Origin: Pararge aegeria | Lineage: Eukaryota; Arthropoda; Insecta; Lepidoptera; Nymphalidae | Assembly: GCF_905163445.1 (NCBI RefSeq) | Contig: NC_053187.1 | Location: 16,787,001 to 16,851,000, forward strand | Direction: 5' to 3' | DNA: 64,000 nucleotides | Shown here: positions 42,001-47,800 of the stretch, piece after piece | Layout of the letters: the number at the start of each line of letters is the position of its first letter | Numbering within the stretch: position 1 is the first letter of the stretch | The notes under the pieces: generated by a model | What the model was told of the DNA's origin: nothing | The model's database searches: none | Seen by the model: only the letters and a program-made list of their open reading frames with translations | Program-made: the position numbers and the translations under genes

Positions 42001-43420
42001 ATTAAAAAAAAAAATGCTAGAATCTTTATTTAAATTAATTAGAAATATTCTTACTACTACCATCTTCTGCGTAATTATGGGCAAAACCTGAGATGCCTGT
42101 TCTCCAGCAGTTAACTGTTACAGGCTACTGATACAAATTATTAACTATATTAATACGAAAGTGGTTTGTTTGCGCTTTCACGCAGCATGTAACGTATTTA
42201 TAATATATTTAACGGAGCATCTTTTTTTTATACCTCTACAAGTTAGCCCATGACTGCAATCTCATCTGGTGGCAGTCTAAGATGGTAGCGGGCTAACCTT
42301 TTAGGGAGTATATTAGTCATACCCATAATAGGTTTCTACGGTAAATCGCACCGGAAGACTAAATCGCTTAGCGGCACGTCTTTGTCGGTATGGTGGTAAC
42401 TAGCCACAGCCAAAGCCTCCCACCAGACCAGACCAGAGAAAATTCTGAAATTCCAAAATTGCCACTGCCGGGAATCGGACCCGGGACCTACCTAAATTCA
42501 CAGCTCTCACCGCTGCGCCAGGGAGGTCGTCAAACTAACTTTTTAAAACGTAATTCTGAGCGTAATGTCCCATCCCTTACGCTATAAATACGTTAGATGA
42601 TCAATGAAATAGCAGCACGTACCTTTGGTTTGGTCTGCAGCCACGTATGATCCTTAATGGCGAAAGTCACGTAAAGGAGGTTAAATACATGAAACATACC
42701 CGCCACTGCGAACACCCAATAAAAACCCATGTATTTCAAAAGCACCCCACTCAGTCCCATACCTATAGGAAAACCAACTGTCATACACAGACTCAACATC
42801 CCTAGCCTAAACGTCCTCATTTCCTTGGAAGTGATGTCACTCAAATAACTATATGTGCCGAGTATAATTGTGTACCATCCTCCAGTGAGCGATGGGAATA
42901 TGACCTCCATGAACACAGTCCACTCTACTGGGACTTCATAAAAGAAATACGTGTTCGCAATGTTAAGCATACAGGTGATAAACTCCCCAAGGATCGGTAT
43001 GGTCATACAGATTTTCCGGCGTCCAGTCTTGTCGCTCCAACCTCCGATAAATAACATTAATATGGTGGGAATTACTGTGTGGATCACACTTTTCCAAGCT
43101 TGCACAGACGCTATTAACTTCTGCACTTCATCCTCTTCGAATGTGTGATTTGCGCGCTTCCGCAAACGCAAATCTCCGCACACCGCATCACCAAATTGCA
43201 AATTAACTCTGCAGGCTTTGTCTAGATTCAGGTTCTGTGCTGCCAACATACCTAGTACGCTAGGCATTACGAATAAGCCAAGTACAGGCTCCACTGTTAT
43301 ATTCGATCTCACATACTGCAGTTTCTGCCAGAAGTTCAAGTTTTGTGCACCCTTTTTGGGTTTATCCTTCAGCGGTTGCTCCTCAGCGTTTTCCGCGATG
43401 GGATCCTTTTCACTATGCAT
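17920..43420 (-). CDS. SLC46-type MFS transporter, complete (gene 2; five exons)
   Basis: Coding segments on the minus strand: 43420-42623, 38508-38349, 23125-22988, 19006-18850, 18007-17920 (798+160+138+157+88 = 1341 nt, 446 residues plus TAA). All introns are GT-AG and the phases fit (0, 1, 1, 2). This is a proton-coupled folate transporter-like carrier of the SLC46 family, 12 predicted helices, close to the 459 residues of human SLC46A1. Residues 42-62 form helix 1. The loop after it has Cys70, Cys81 and a glycosylation sequon at Asn91. GGWSDKTGRR (126-135) contains the family's DxxGRR motif between helices 2 and 3. The SDITSKEMRTFR stretch (194-205) is the typical cytosolic segment after helix 4. 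Exon 2 gives the central cytosolic loop and helix 7. The tail from 419 is charged. Likely plasma or endolysosomal membrane; substrate unknown. Its start lies 1.35 kb downstream of the gene 3 stop. Confidence 0.9.
18094..18320 (-). mobile_element. SINE family D copy in gene 2 intron 4
   Basis: Nearly complete reverse copy from CGCTGGCCCAGTGCAGATTG to the tRNA-like head with the complement of GTTCGAAAC and GGGCTATCACCGC. It lies about 90 bp inside the 842-nt intron between exons 4 and 5. Confidence 0.8.
18351..18600 (+). mobile_element. SINE family A copy in gene 2 intron 4
   Basis: Head GACGGCCGATTGGCGCAGTG, B box GGTTCGATTCC, body and T-rich tail. Opposite orientation to the host gene. Confidence 0.85.
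18642..18806. mobile_element. Fold-back element (MITE-like) in gene 2 intron 4
   Basis: Nearly the whole 165 bp pairs with itself. The left part begins CTGCGTACATAGAGGGTATG and the right part ends with its near-complement CATACCCTCTATGCACGCAG; the pairing continues inward through GAAAATTTCC to about 18715/18732. Arms are about 74 bp with few mismatches and the loop is about 16 bp. Confidence 0.8.
18850..19006 (-). CDS. Gene 2 exon 4 (helices 10-12 part)
   Basis: 157 nt, acceptor TTAATTGCAG, donor GTGAGT. Reads GKVFSLFGLAETMMPLIF, then YSRTYIMTLHILPGAVFLL. It is open throughout and aligns without gaps to the exons at 541-697 and 54561-54717. Confidence 0.92.
19478..19592 (+). mobile_element. 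LINE 3'UTR tail in gene 2 intron 3
   Basis: GGTTGCCTGGAAGAGATCGC, TACGAAGCGATAAGGCCGTC, T-rich stretch, TGTGTGCAAATAAAGAGTA. AATAAA lies at the end, as in a retrotransposon 3' end. Confidence 0.65.
19856..19945 (+). repeat. Repeat family I copy
   Basis: AAGAAGCTTTCGCTTGGTTG, TTGGATCAAGAGTCG, then CGTATTGTGAGG. Longer copies at 41758-41895 and (reverse) 52255-52445. Confidence 0.6.
20403..20714. mobile_element. Long fold-back repeat (family G)
   Basis: About 310 bp with arms of roughly 110 bp: AATTAAGCTTAATTTGC at both ends, then GAACAGCAGGAGAATCTG, CACACCAAACAGATCC and GCAATGTACCCTCTACG, mirrored on the right. The centre is itself palindromic (AATAATTGTTTTTAACAATTATT, spacer T-rich). Parts recur at 27895-28060 and 46535-46738. 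Confidence 0.75.
20803..20882 (+). repeat. tRNA-like sequence (SINE head or tRNA pseudogene)
   Basis: GAGCCGAAGCATAATCGG resembles an A-box region, and GTCGCAGGTTCAAATCCTGT holds a perfect B box within a T-arm. A second copy at 28172-28250 (GAGCCGTAGCTTAATTGG) also sits next to family G sequence, and both are followed by TTCCGAAAATTTTTATAT. The repetition and poor anticodon arm argue for a pol III-derived SINE head rather than a working tRNA. Confidence 0.5.
21195..21610 (-). mobile_element. RTE-type LINE ORF2 C-terminal fragment
   Basis: Minus-strand frame of about 130 residues: VMTYGAETWTLTARLIHKL, ARRAMERALLGISLRDKIRN, RTKVTDIAFRVSILKWQ, RRTDGRWSRKVLEW, RKRSVGRPPSRWSDEL. This is the conserved tail of RTE-clade endonuclease/reverse transcriptases. 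It lacks the catalytic domains and has a small deletion at the WAGH site. Lies in gene 2 intron 3, on the same strand as the gene. Confidence 0.85.
21690..21790 (+). mobile_element. LINE 3'UTR tail
   Basis: GGTTGCTTGTAAGAGATTGC, GTGCAGCAATAAGGCCGCC, then T-rich text, interrupted near 21790-21810 by a family A SINE. Confidence 0.55.
21813..22000 (+). mobile_element. SINE family A copy with internal deletion
   Basis: Head GGGCGATTGGCGCAGTTTGC, B box GGTTCGATTCC, then a jump from ATTCCCACAA directly to AATATTCATAAAAATATTC (about 75 bp missing), then the normal 3' body and tail. Confidence 0.8.
22057..22363 (-). mobile_element. SINE family D copy
   Basis: Full reverse copy: left (TCATCATCATCC...CTACAGGGCACGGGTCTCC), right end with complement of B box (GGGATTCGAACTC) and head (ACTGGGCTATCACCG). 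Confidence 0.85.
22640..22965 (-). mobile_element. SINE family E copy beside gene 2 exon 3
   Basis: Reverse copy containing GTGGGCTCTTCTTAGACCAG, GGAACCCTCCTACCTTTAG and TTTAAGTTAACGAATG. Its A-rich end adjoins the donor of exon 3 (22987), leaving only about 20 bp. Confidence 0.6.
22988..23125 (-). CDS. Gene 2 exon 3 (helices 8-9)
   Basis: 138 nt (46 codon-equivalents), acceptor TTATTCCAG, donor GTAAGAT. In phase with exon 2 it reads GTMFSISMFSKKLKLDDAIL, GVIATTSKIAGSLVLAFARN and NTEVYMG, where the final Gly is split with exon 4. Because its length is a multiple of three, skipping this exon would keep the frame, which matters for gene 3. Confidence 0.88.
23459..23602 (-). mobile_element. SINE family D fragment
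   Basis: TCATCATTTGTTACCAGCCT, GCACGGGTCTCCTC, CCATGCTAACCAAGTGCG, GAAGAACTCTCAGGG. Truncated. Confidence 0.65.
24745..25122 (+). mobile_element. Unclassified repeat with SINE/MITE-like ending
   Basis: Begins near TCTCGGAATCGGCTCCAACG and ATTTTCATGAAATTTGATAT and ends in ACGCGAGCGAAGCCGCAGGG then ATCTAGTA. The ending resembles that of family F (GAAGTCGCGGGCAACAGCTAG). No open frame. Confidence 0.45.
25160..25300 (+). mobile_element. LINE 3'UTR tail
   Basis: GGTTGCCTGGAAGAAATCGC, TATGTAGCGATAAAGCCACC, ATCTCTATAACTACTGTTTT, GTAAAAGTGTATTCATTCAT. Related copies at 43974-44069 and about 7115-7190. Confidence 0.6.
27695..27855 (+). repeat. Repeat family J copy
   Basis: AGAGAACGGGCACTAGCGTA, GTGCTACTACCACTTTCTAC, TGCGATCACCAACACG, GCCCAGCGTGATGATTATAT, ACCAGTGGACTATTGGAT. 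The end runs into family G sequence. Confidence 0.55.
27856..28292 (+). repeat. Repeat family G copy with tRNA-like segment
   Basis: Starts with GAAGCAGGCGTTAATTTGCG and AAATTAAGCTTAATTTGC, carries CACACCAAACAGATCTTCGG and ACCGGAGCATCCTCAGGAG, then the tRNA-like block 28172-28250 with B box GGTTCAAATCC, and closes with AAAATTAAGCTTAATTTT. Confidence 0.65.
29090..29335 (+). mobile_element. LINE-like repeat (family P), 3' end
   Basis: CATCTCTCACAAGATAGAAA, GAACCGGTGGTAGAGTCACT, AACTAGGCCTACTTG with an A-rich and TTTGAATTTT ending. Reverse copies at 30605-31140 and 55965-56230. Confidence 0.65.
29575..29944 (+). mobile_element. Repeat family H copy
   Basis: Contains GGAATCACCCGGTAAAAATA, TATTTATTTTTCCATACAAA, GCCAGGAGTCAC, GGCAATGGTTTACTCAAAAA, TCGGTTCCACAGATAAGTCA and ends GCACGTCGTTAC. 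One strand-continuous copy in gene 2 intron 2. Confidence 0.7.
30430..30600 (+). mobile_element. LINE ORF2 C-terminal fragment
   Basis: Frame reads FGVWNALPASVFPDTN, a standard Trp-Asn-x-Leu-Pro motif from the C-terminal end of Jockey/CR1-type elements, followed by GTGAATAGGCATTTGCTAGG and GCAAGCGCACC, which recur at 54838-54905. Confidence 0.6.
30605..31140 (-). mobile_element. LINE-like repeat (family P), long copy
   Basis: Ends (minus-strand 3') in a triple TTGAATTT unit at 30602-30625. Contains TCAAGTAGGCCTAATACAAG, CTCTACCACCGGTTCGGAAA, AGAAGAAGCCGGCAAGAAAC, then further upstream GGAATCATATTATAAAAGCG and TTTCGCAGACGATATGCAGA. The last part also occurs at 39330-39480. Degenerate minus-strand frames suggest a retrotransposon ORF2 end. 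Confidence 0.6.
31168..31290 (-). mobile_element. SINE family D head fragment
   Basis: GCAATTGATATTTTAATTAC, GGCACATAACTTAGAAAAGT, GGGATTGAACTGGGCCCCC. Complement of the tRNA-derived head. Confidence 0.6.
32043..32290 (-). mobile_element. SINE family A copy
   Basis: Full reverse copy; head complement GCCCACTGCGCCAGTCGGCC and B box complement GGAATCGAACC. It abuts a family D SINE at 32288. Confidence 0.85.
32288..32870 (-). mobile_element. SINE family D copy interrupted by SINE family E
   Basis: Family D parts at 32288-32375 (ACGGGACTCCCTTCAGGATG, GGGCCGAGTGCAGATTGGTC) and 32661-32870 (AACTGCACACGTTTTTGAGA, TTCCTTACGATGTCTTCC, head with ACCACTGGGCTATTAC). The break lies inside the GATTGG.TGGACT.CACA block. 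Confidence 0.75.
32376..32660 (+). mobile_element. SINE family E copy nested in SINE D
   Basis: TATTTCTTTATTCAAGTAAG, GGCACTTTTGATGCGTTAAT, later CTAAAACTAAAGTTACTGG, GAAGCCCAGAACAACCTCAG and CCATCTCACATTGTCATTTG. A further AT-rich insertion with an ATAATA tract lies near 32452-32545. Confidence 0.7.
33535..33840 (+). mobile_element. RTE-type LINE fragment
   Basis: Broken frames hold GVSLRDQIRNEKIRRRTRVN, then MQWVGHIARKTDGD, and the end ...AMDANRLK. Matches the same C-terminal domain as 11200 and 21195, with frameshifts. Confidence 0.7.
33922..34108 (-). mobile_element. SINE family A copy, head lost
   Basis: Reverse body from AATAAATATACTACGACAAT to GAAAACGTTCATGTTC. The tRNA-like head is absent; instead the 34187-34272 fold-back region follows. 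Confidence 0.75.
34187..34272. repeat. Perfect 31-bp inverted repeat of CAA/GTT units
   Basis: Arms 34187-34217 and 34242-34272 are exact complements; the 24-bp spacer repeats part of the arm (ACAACCAACAACATCAAC). Confidence 0.85.
34735..35160 (+). mobile_element. Repeat family K copy
   Basis: Starts TTAACCCCCGACGCAAAAAC, with GTCTGTCTGTGGCATCGTAT, CCAAGATGGCCACCGCCGCT, AATGAAAGGGCTTGACTAGT, and ends ATTGGGGGTTTTTAATTTTT. A shorter copy is at 59275-59535. Non-coding. Confidence 0.65.
35686..35970 (-). mobile_element. SINE family D copy, degenerate
   Basis: GCACGGGTCTCCTTATCATA, CACGCTGGCCCAGTGCGGAT, CTCTCAGGCGTGCGCACGAT, then head with CTAACCACTAGGCTACTACT. Confidence 0.75.
36080..36420 (+). 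mobile_element. LINE ORF2 C-terminal fragment
   Basis: Frames read GSLDTLEQRHRRACLLH, then CRERLPLFSLDSLRTHYTRN and SFLNNMIAQHQQIDIFN, ending FRQMN and TAA, followed by GTAATGTACATCTGTAACTG and an AAATAAATAAATAAATAA tail at 36490-36511. Typical of a Jockey/R1-like 3' end. Confidence 0.65.
36585..36765 (+). mobile_element. SINE family D copy (3' body)
   Basis: CTTCAACGGTGAAGGAAAAC, ATCGTGAGTGAACCTGCATG, CCACCAATCCGCACTAG, CCCGTGCCCTGTAGTGGGCC. Confidence 0.75.
38045..38340 (-). mobile_element. Repeat family F, degenerate copy beside gene 2 exon 2
   Basis: Left end GCTGTTGCCCGCGACTTCGT and CTGCGCTTGATATTG, middle AAGCCTTAAATGAGTAT, right TTTAGGAGTCCATCGCGGAC and ATATATATTAAGATTAGTA. It ends about 8 bp from the donor of exon 2 (38348). 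Confidence 0.5.
38349..38508 (-). CDS. Gene 2 exon 2 (central loop and helix 7)
   Basis: 160 nt, acceptor GTTTCAG, donor GTATGT. Read in phase 0 it starts EKKACCTGFLVEFFDF, continues with HIAFKKGSNNRRLRICL, and ends with YGPFW plus one base of Gly. The basic NNRRLR stretch before a hydrophobic helix is a usual feature at this place in SLC46 proteins. The homologous gene 3 block is at 55572-55728. Confidence 0.88.
38557..38956 (+). mobile_element. Repeat family H, full-length copy
   Basis: 400 bp bounded by ACAACGTGTAAACGAATTAC on the left and CATTAACACGTTGT on the right, so the ends are inverted (ACAACGTGT). Interior has ATGACAACCCTATTGAAGAT, ATAGTACTTATGC, CCAATAAAATGACAG and TTCACAGATAAATCTC. 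No open frame. Located just upstream (minus-strand sense) of gene 2 exon 2. Confidence 0.75.
39170..39271 (+). mobile_element. SINE family A 3' fragment
   Basis: ATATTCACAGTCATCTTAGT, ACAAGCTAGG...TTTGGG and TAGTACC; strongly diverged. Confidence 0.45.
39574..39693 (-). mobile_element. SINE family B head fragment, degenerate
   Basis: AAAACCTCCCACCCGACTAG, GGCCTCCCACTTTTGAGATC, GACAGGGAGATC. Complement of the head and adjacent body. Confidence 0.4.
39775..40200 (+). mobile_element. SINE family E copy, long
   Basis: AAAGTCAAAGTCAATAATAT, TGGCACTTATGATGCGTACA, GAGAAATGTGTTACATGGTA, GATGGCGATAACCATATTCG, CTAAAGCTACGAGGGTTCCA, GCCCACAACAAACTTAGCCG, then GGGTAGTTTATTGTAAATAT. Possibly the longest copy in the window. 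Confidence 0.75.
40212..40352 (-). mobile_element. SINE family D copy, degenerate
   Basis: CAGGTGCTGATTGGTAGACG, AACTTTCAGGCGTACCGG, then head complement GAACCACTAGGCTATTACTG. Confidence 0.6.
40595..40895 (-). mobile_element. SINE family B copy
   Basis: TGCAATCTCACTTGGTTGTA, GCAGTCTAAGATTTTATTGG, GGCCAAAACCGCCAACCTGA, GATCGAACCTGGAACCTCTC, GGCGCCGGGGAGGTC. B box complement slightly mutated. Confidence 0.75.
40948..41076 (-). mobile_element. SINE family A 3' fragment
   Basis: CACATCGCCATCTAGCCCCA, AAAGCGTAGCTTGTGTTTTG, GATAGCTGATGAATAAA. Confidence 0.65.
41388..41430. repeat. 21-bp inverted repeat
   Basis: Arms 41388-41408 and 41410-41430, one mismatch, single-base spacer, core GTGATATGAGTATA. 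About 70 bp before a larger palindrome. Confidence 0.8.
41501..41561. repeat. Perfect 29-bp inverted repeat
   Basis: Arms 41501-41529 and 41533-41561, spacer TTG. Arm core AGTGATTATGGGCAAACC belongs to repeat family J, whose reverse body continues to the right (41561-41690), so the left arm is an inverted duplication of the end of that element. Confidence 0.85.
41561..41690 (-). repeat. Repeat family J copy
   Basis: GGGCAGACGGGTTGTTGATC, GAAGTAGATGGTAATAGTAC, CGCAGAGAACGCTTC; complement of the pattern at 62505-62665. Confidence 0.55.
41758..41935 (+). repeat. Repeat family I copy running into family G
   Basis: AAGAAGCTTTCGCTTGGTTG, TTCCTCACTCTGGCGCCCTG, CCGGTTGCTTGGGTACTCAA, AAGCCC, then TTTGCGGAAATCCATGATAT and AAATTAAGCTT of family G. 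Confidence 0.6.
42220..42528 (-). mobile_element. SINE family B copy just downstream of gene 2 exon 1
   Basis: Full reverse copy: TGCAATCTCATCTGGTGGCA, GATGGTAGCGGGCTAACC, GGTGGTAACTAGCCACAGCC, CGGGAATCGGACCCGGGACC, GCTGCGCCAGGGAGGTC. It lies about 90 bp inside intron 1. Confidence 0.85.
42623..43420 (-). CDS. Gene 2 exon 1 (N-terminal half)
   Basis: A 266-codon exon from ATG at 43418-43420 (preceded by TCAAAA, a good insect start context) to AAG at 42623, then donor GTACGT. The frame runs on 9 codons into the intron. It encodes a polar N-terminus (Glu/Lys-rich, residues 1-38), helices 1-6, the DxxGRR motif at 130-135 and the Cys70/Cys81 loop. The first in-frame Met is used because the upstream sequence is very AT-rich and non-coding. 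Confidence 0.92.
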
Positions 43421-43937
43421 TTTTGATTATTTTAATTATTTTTTTAAATTAAACTAAACACATATTTATTTTTAAATTAATTAATTATATCATATCCGTC
43501 GCTTGCTAGACGCACCCACTCACTATGATAAACTCGAGAGACCTGCCTAGCGGCGTTGGTTTATGAGAGGACCTAGTGTTCGATTGACCGTCAGCGTCGT
43601 TGTGAACGCAAACTTCCTTTTTATTGACATATCAGTCTTAAAACTATCTAAAAACATCTATAGCAGATTGAAAATAAACACGCTGGCTATTATCAAACAA
43701 AAAACAGGGCTGCCACTCAAACTAATAATAGAAAATAGGTGCTATACCACATTCGTTCAGATTTTTTTTTTAAATTATAATCAGTGACACTTGGGAATAT
43801 GTAAAACTCTAACGATACCCCATCCATCCAAATCTGTTTTAGCATTAAGAAGTCATGATGGAAAAAAAAACTCACATACATACATATTCCCTTAAAACAT
43901 GGCAGTTCTTTTTAAACAATCTATTAACGATGTGTTT

Positions 43938-44218
43938 CATTTAACAGCGGAAGAAAACATTGTGAGGCATGCCTCCAAATTGTACTCTCTTGCTATGTAT
44001 TTATATCTCTGTAACTACTTTTTTTCTTTGGTGTTCAATAAAAGTGTATTCATTCATTCATTCATTCATGCCTGAGAGCTCTTCATAATGTTCTCAAAAG
44101 TGTGTGGAGTCCGCCAATCCGCACTGGGCCAGTGCGGTGGAATACGGGCTTAAAACCCCTTCTCATTGTAGAGACCTGTAACCTGTAGTGGACCGGTAAT
44201 GAGTTGATGGTGATGATG
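43938..44218 (+). mobile_element. SINE family D copy interrupted by a LINE tail
   Basis: Family D text at 43938-43973 (GCGGAAGAAAACATTGTGAG) resumes at 44070 (GCCTGAGAGCTCTTCATAAT) and runs to GATGGTGATGATGAC. Confidence 0.75.
43974..44069 (+). mobile_element. LINE 3' tail nested in SINE D
   Basis: CAAATTGTACTCTCTTGCTA, ATCTCTGTAACTACTTTTTT, GGTGTTCAATAAAAGTGTAT and an (ATTC)n end. Similar to 25213-25300. Confidence 0.65.
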
Positions 44219-44709
44219 ACTTGTTAGATTTTAGGAAAATATACAACAGTAAATATATAATGTATTGTTTTCTGTATTATACTATATATCTTGCTCAGTT
44301 CTAATATACTGACAACCTGACGACTTATCGACACGAATAGTTAACAATACGAGGTAACGTTCTATTAGAAATATATACCAGCTCTCGCAAACCACAAGCA
44401 AATAGGCTATAACCATTTAATAGCCGTATAAACACATTAACTCCAAGCAGTGGCGTGCACTTCATACATGCACAAAAGCGCTGCCTACCCCAACATTTTC
44501 ATATAACCGGCATCAGAGCAGGATTTCGCCATTGTATGCCATTTTACATCTCTATGCTTACCCTGTTCCAAATTCCTGTGCACGCCACTGACTCTAAGCT
44601 ATTACTGTTAAAATTTGTGGCAGCCCTTAAATATAGATACAAAGGCTTAGGAGCGTCGAAGTCAATATCTGATTATGATATAATAGCAAATGAAAGTCAA
44701 ACAAAAAGT

Positions 44710-44715
44710 TTTATT
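44710..44715 (-). promoter_or_regulatory. Polyadenylation signal of gene 3
   Basis: AATAAA on the minus strand, about 54 nt after the TAG stop of gene 3, followed by a T-rich downstream stretch (CTTTTTGTTTG). Confidence 0.55.
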
Positions 44716-44768
44716 GTTTAATCCAATGTTAGTCACTTTAAATTAGTTTAATATTATAGTAAAAGACA

Positions 44769-44841
44769 CTAAACTTCTTTATTCACATTCTCCATTTCCT
44801 CAACTTGCTTATTGTCCTCTCGATGCTCGAAGTACATCCAT
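44769..44841 (-). CDS. Gene 3 terminal exon
   Basis: 73 nt after acceptor TTACTTTCAG. The first base A completes Gly, then WMYFEHREDNKQVEEMENV, NKEV and TAG (44769-44771). Open, in phase, and with an AATAAA signal 54 nt after the stop. It cannot belong to gene 2, whose ATG lies downstream of it. Confidence 0.82.
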
Positions 44842-47800
44842 CTGAAAGTAATAACACTAATATATATATATATACGGCGGTCTGGCGCAGTGAGTAGCAA
44901 CCCTGCTTTTTAATTCTCAAACCGTGGGTTTGATCCCCACAACTGGAAAATGTTTGTGTGATGAACATGAATGTTTGTCGGTGTCTGGGTGTTAGTCTGT
45001 ATATTTAAGTATTTATGTTTATAATTCATACAAATATTCAACAGTCATCTTAGTACCCATAACACTAGCTACGCTTACTTTGGGGCTAGAAATAAAACTC
45101 AAAATATAAGCTTTTGATATCTATCTACCTGTGATGCCGTCATTGCAGAGTTTTTTAAGTCACGCTCTGACATTTGACAGGTGCTGTCAGTTGAAGTTTT
45201 AATTATCTATGTATCTTTGGAAAAAGCATTGCTTGACTATTCTGACTTTACGCAACGTTAGTTAACAAAGTACTAAAGTGTTAGCAGTGGCGTGCACTAC
45301 ATACATGTACATAAGCACTGCATACCCAAATTATTTTATATAACTCCTATTGAAGAGGAAATTTTATAATCTTTTATTTTCCGAATAAGAGGTAAATAAT
45401 ATAATAAATATAATGTTTACGACCCTTGATCATTTCCTATTGTCCATAGACCATTTTTTAAAGTTTTAGCTGTGGGAAAAACTTTTGATATGATACCGAA
45501 CCTTCTGACTTGAGTTATGTTGGATTTTAACCCACTCTGCAATATATCAGTTGCGTTTAGGGTAAGTGTAATTGTAAAACGAAAAATCTAAAATCATATA
45601 AAATAAAATTACTGGCACATTCGCAACTCAAATTTCCTATTTCTTTTGATGGCAGAGTTATCATGAGATTATAAGCTGCTAAAATTCTGCTGTATAAAGC
45701 TGGATATTATGTATATAGCCCAAACTAACCAAACACAAGGAAGTCCAGTTCTATAATCCTATCACGCAAATCCTTGATTGTTAGTTGACAAGCTCTAACT
45801 CTGAGCATGTGATAATGAAAAACAAAACGCATAATGTTGCAATGCCAAAAATAAAAACAAAAAAAAAACTCATAAATATTCAATTACAAATTAATAACAT
45901 TAGCTTCATAGGAATAATACATTACTTAAAGCGTATTCATTTATTCTAAACAAGCGACAAATAGTTAAGTAGGTATACTTTTAAAATGAATACATAATTC
46001 ATTTGAACAGATTCGATAGCTGCTGAATAACAAATGCCAAATACTAATAATAGCCGTACTTTTATAGATTACAAGCGTCAGCCCGCAACGTCGCTCGGGT
46101 ACAATCATTTCTTATAATTAGATATTTTTTTTTAAAGATTTTACTAAGATTTTCGTGGTTAATTAACATTTCTTAATTGTAGTTCACGATAATAATAGGT
46201 TGGGGAAAAAGTCTTTTCGCTTTATATTATGTATTAACTTGTAATAAAATCTCTTTGGCTATACTACTTGTATCTGGCTGGTTTTGGTATCATTAAAAGT
46301 TTAAATTTTAAAGAAGATAATTCCAAATTCAAATTAGGAAAATAATTTTTTAATTTGTTTTTCGTACTGTGAAGATGAATCTAATGAAGAAATTCGATAA
46401 ATTTTAAACTTTTACTACAAAAAAGGTAAAAATGCAACGCAAGCCGCTAAAAAATTTGCCATGTTTATGGAACTTGTGCAGCGTCTGTGAGAGTAGCACA
46501 AATTTGGTTAAAACGTTTTCAAACGTATCCGTATACTCCACACCAAACAGATCCTCAGCAATGTACCCTCTACGCAAGTTCGCTCCGAAACCGGAGCATC
46601 CTAGGAGATGTTGACTTTACAATGAATAACTGCACATTGCCGAGGATCTGTTTGGTGTGGATAATAAGGATTGCAGAAATTATAAATTACACCATACTCT
46701 CCTGCTGTTCGCGGAGTATAGCAAACTAAGCTAAATTTTCATAAAAATATATAAAGCAAAAAGAAATGGCATTTGCGAGTAGCTATTAGTGATCCTTTTT
46801 ACGGATGATGTTCTAGTACTCTATATTAAACTAGCTTTATACAATGTAAATGAAAACCGAAATAATACTTCACAGCATTCAGAGGTACGATATGTACTGT
46901 CTCTGAGACTTATTTGTGAAACTGAAACCCTAATAGTTTCAGAGTAAACCACTGCCATCATTTTTACTAAATGAAATCAGATACAGGCCTAACACCACAT
47001 CCAAAATTCAACGTGAGTCCTGTTATTTTATTGGGTACGCGTCGCGTAGCGTAGTTACTATGCGCGTGTCGGTCTTCAATAGGGTTGTCATAAGTAAACA
47101 CTTAGAATGTTTTGAATTCGTTTGTATGGAAAAATAAATATGCTTCTTTTGATTTAATAACTTAACAGGGTGATTCCTTAAGAAATATACTTAAACATCC
47201 TTCTATATTATTTCGTACTTCTGTAAGACGTTGTATATACATGATACTGACATTTTACGCGACCTTGACCCCTTCATAGATTTCGATCTTTATACCTTTT
47301 CGTGCATCAATTAAAAACCAAATTTCTACTCTTGGCACGCGCTAATTTTAAATTGGTCAACTCTTTACGGAGACATGTTTCTATTTTTTGGGACTTGCCT
47401 GGTAACGAGATCACGAATTTTTTCTCCTTTTTACAATACCCTTATAGAAATGTCTTATACTGGAATCCCGGTTCTGGTTATATGATATATACTATAACTG
47501 CACAGTACTCAGTCACGTACTTATTTTTTTTGTTTATCTATTTCTTTTTGGCTACATTTTAAACCTGTATTTCTATAAAACTATGATTTATGGAATCCAT
47601 GATTAATAATTTATGATGTCCGATATTTATAAAATATTACTAAAAAAATATTGTGTAAATATTTCTTCTATTTCTGTGTGTTATATTAGGTTATATGTAT
47701 CGCTTATAATATGTCTTTAGAATTATAAAGACATATTAAGACTCATCATAATTATGATGAGGAAACTGACTGATTTCTGACTGAATACTTTGGTCTTGTA

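Larger units (their letters stand above)
43421..44768. other. Region between gene 3 stop and gene 2 start (gene 2 promoter zone)
   Basis: Must hold the 5'UTR and promoter of gene 2, unless a non-coding first exon lies further away. The first 70 bp before the ATG are extremely AT-rich. I could not pick a convincing TATA box or initiator. A nested repeat occupies 43938-44218. Confidence 0.5.

Noticed and set aside
42951..43457. Two plus-strand open frames
   Set aside because: Both are antisense to gene 2 exon 1, which has clear MFS motifs on the minus strand.
47302..47562. 86-codon plus-strand frame
   Set aside because: Aromatic-rich translation of AT-rich DNA with no family resemblance.
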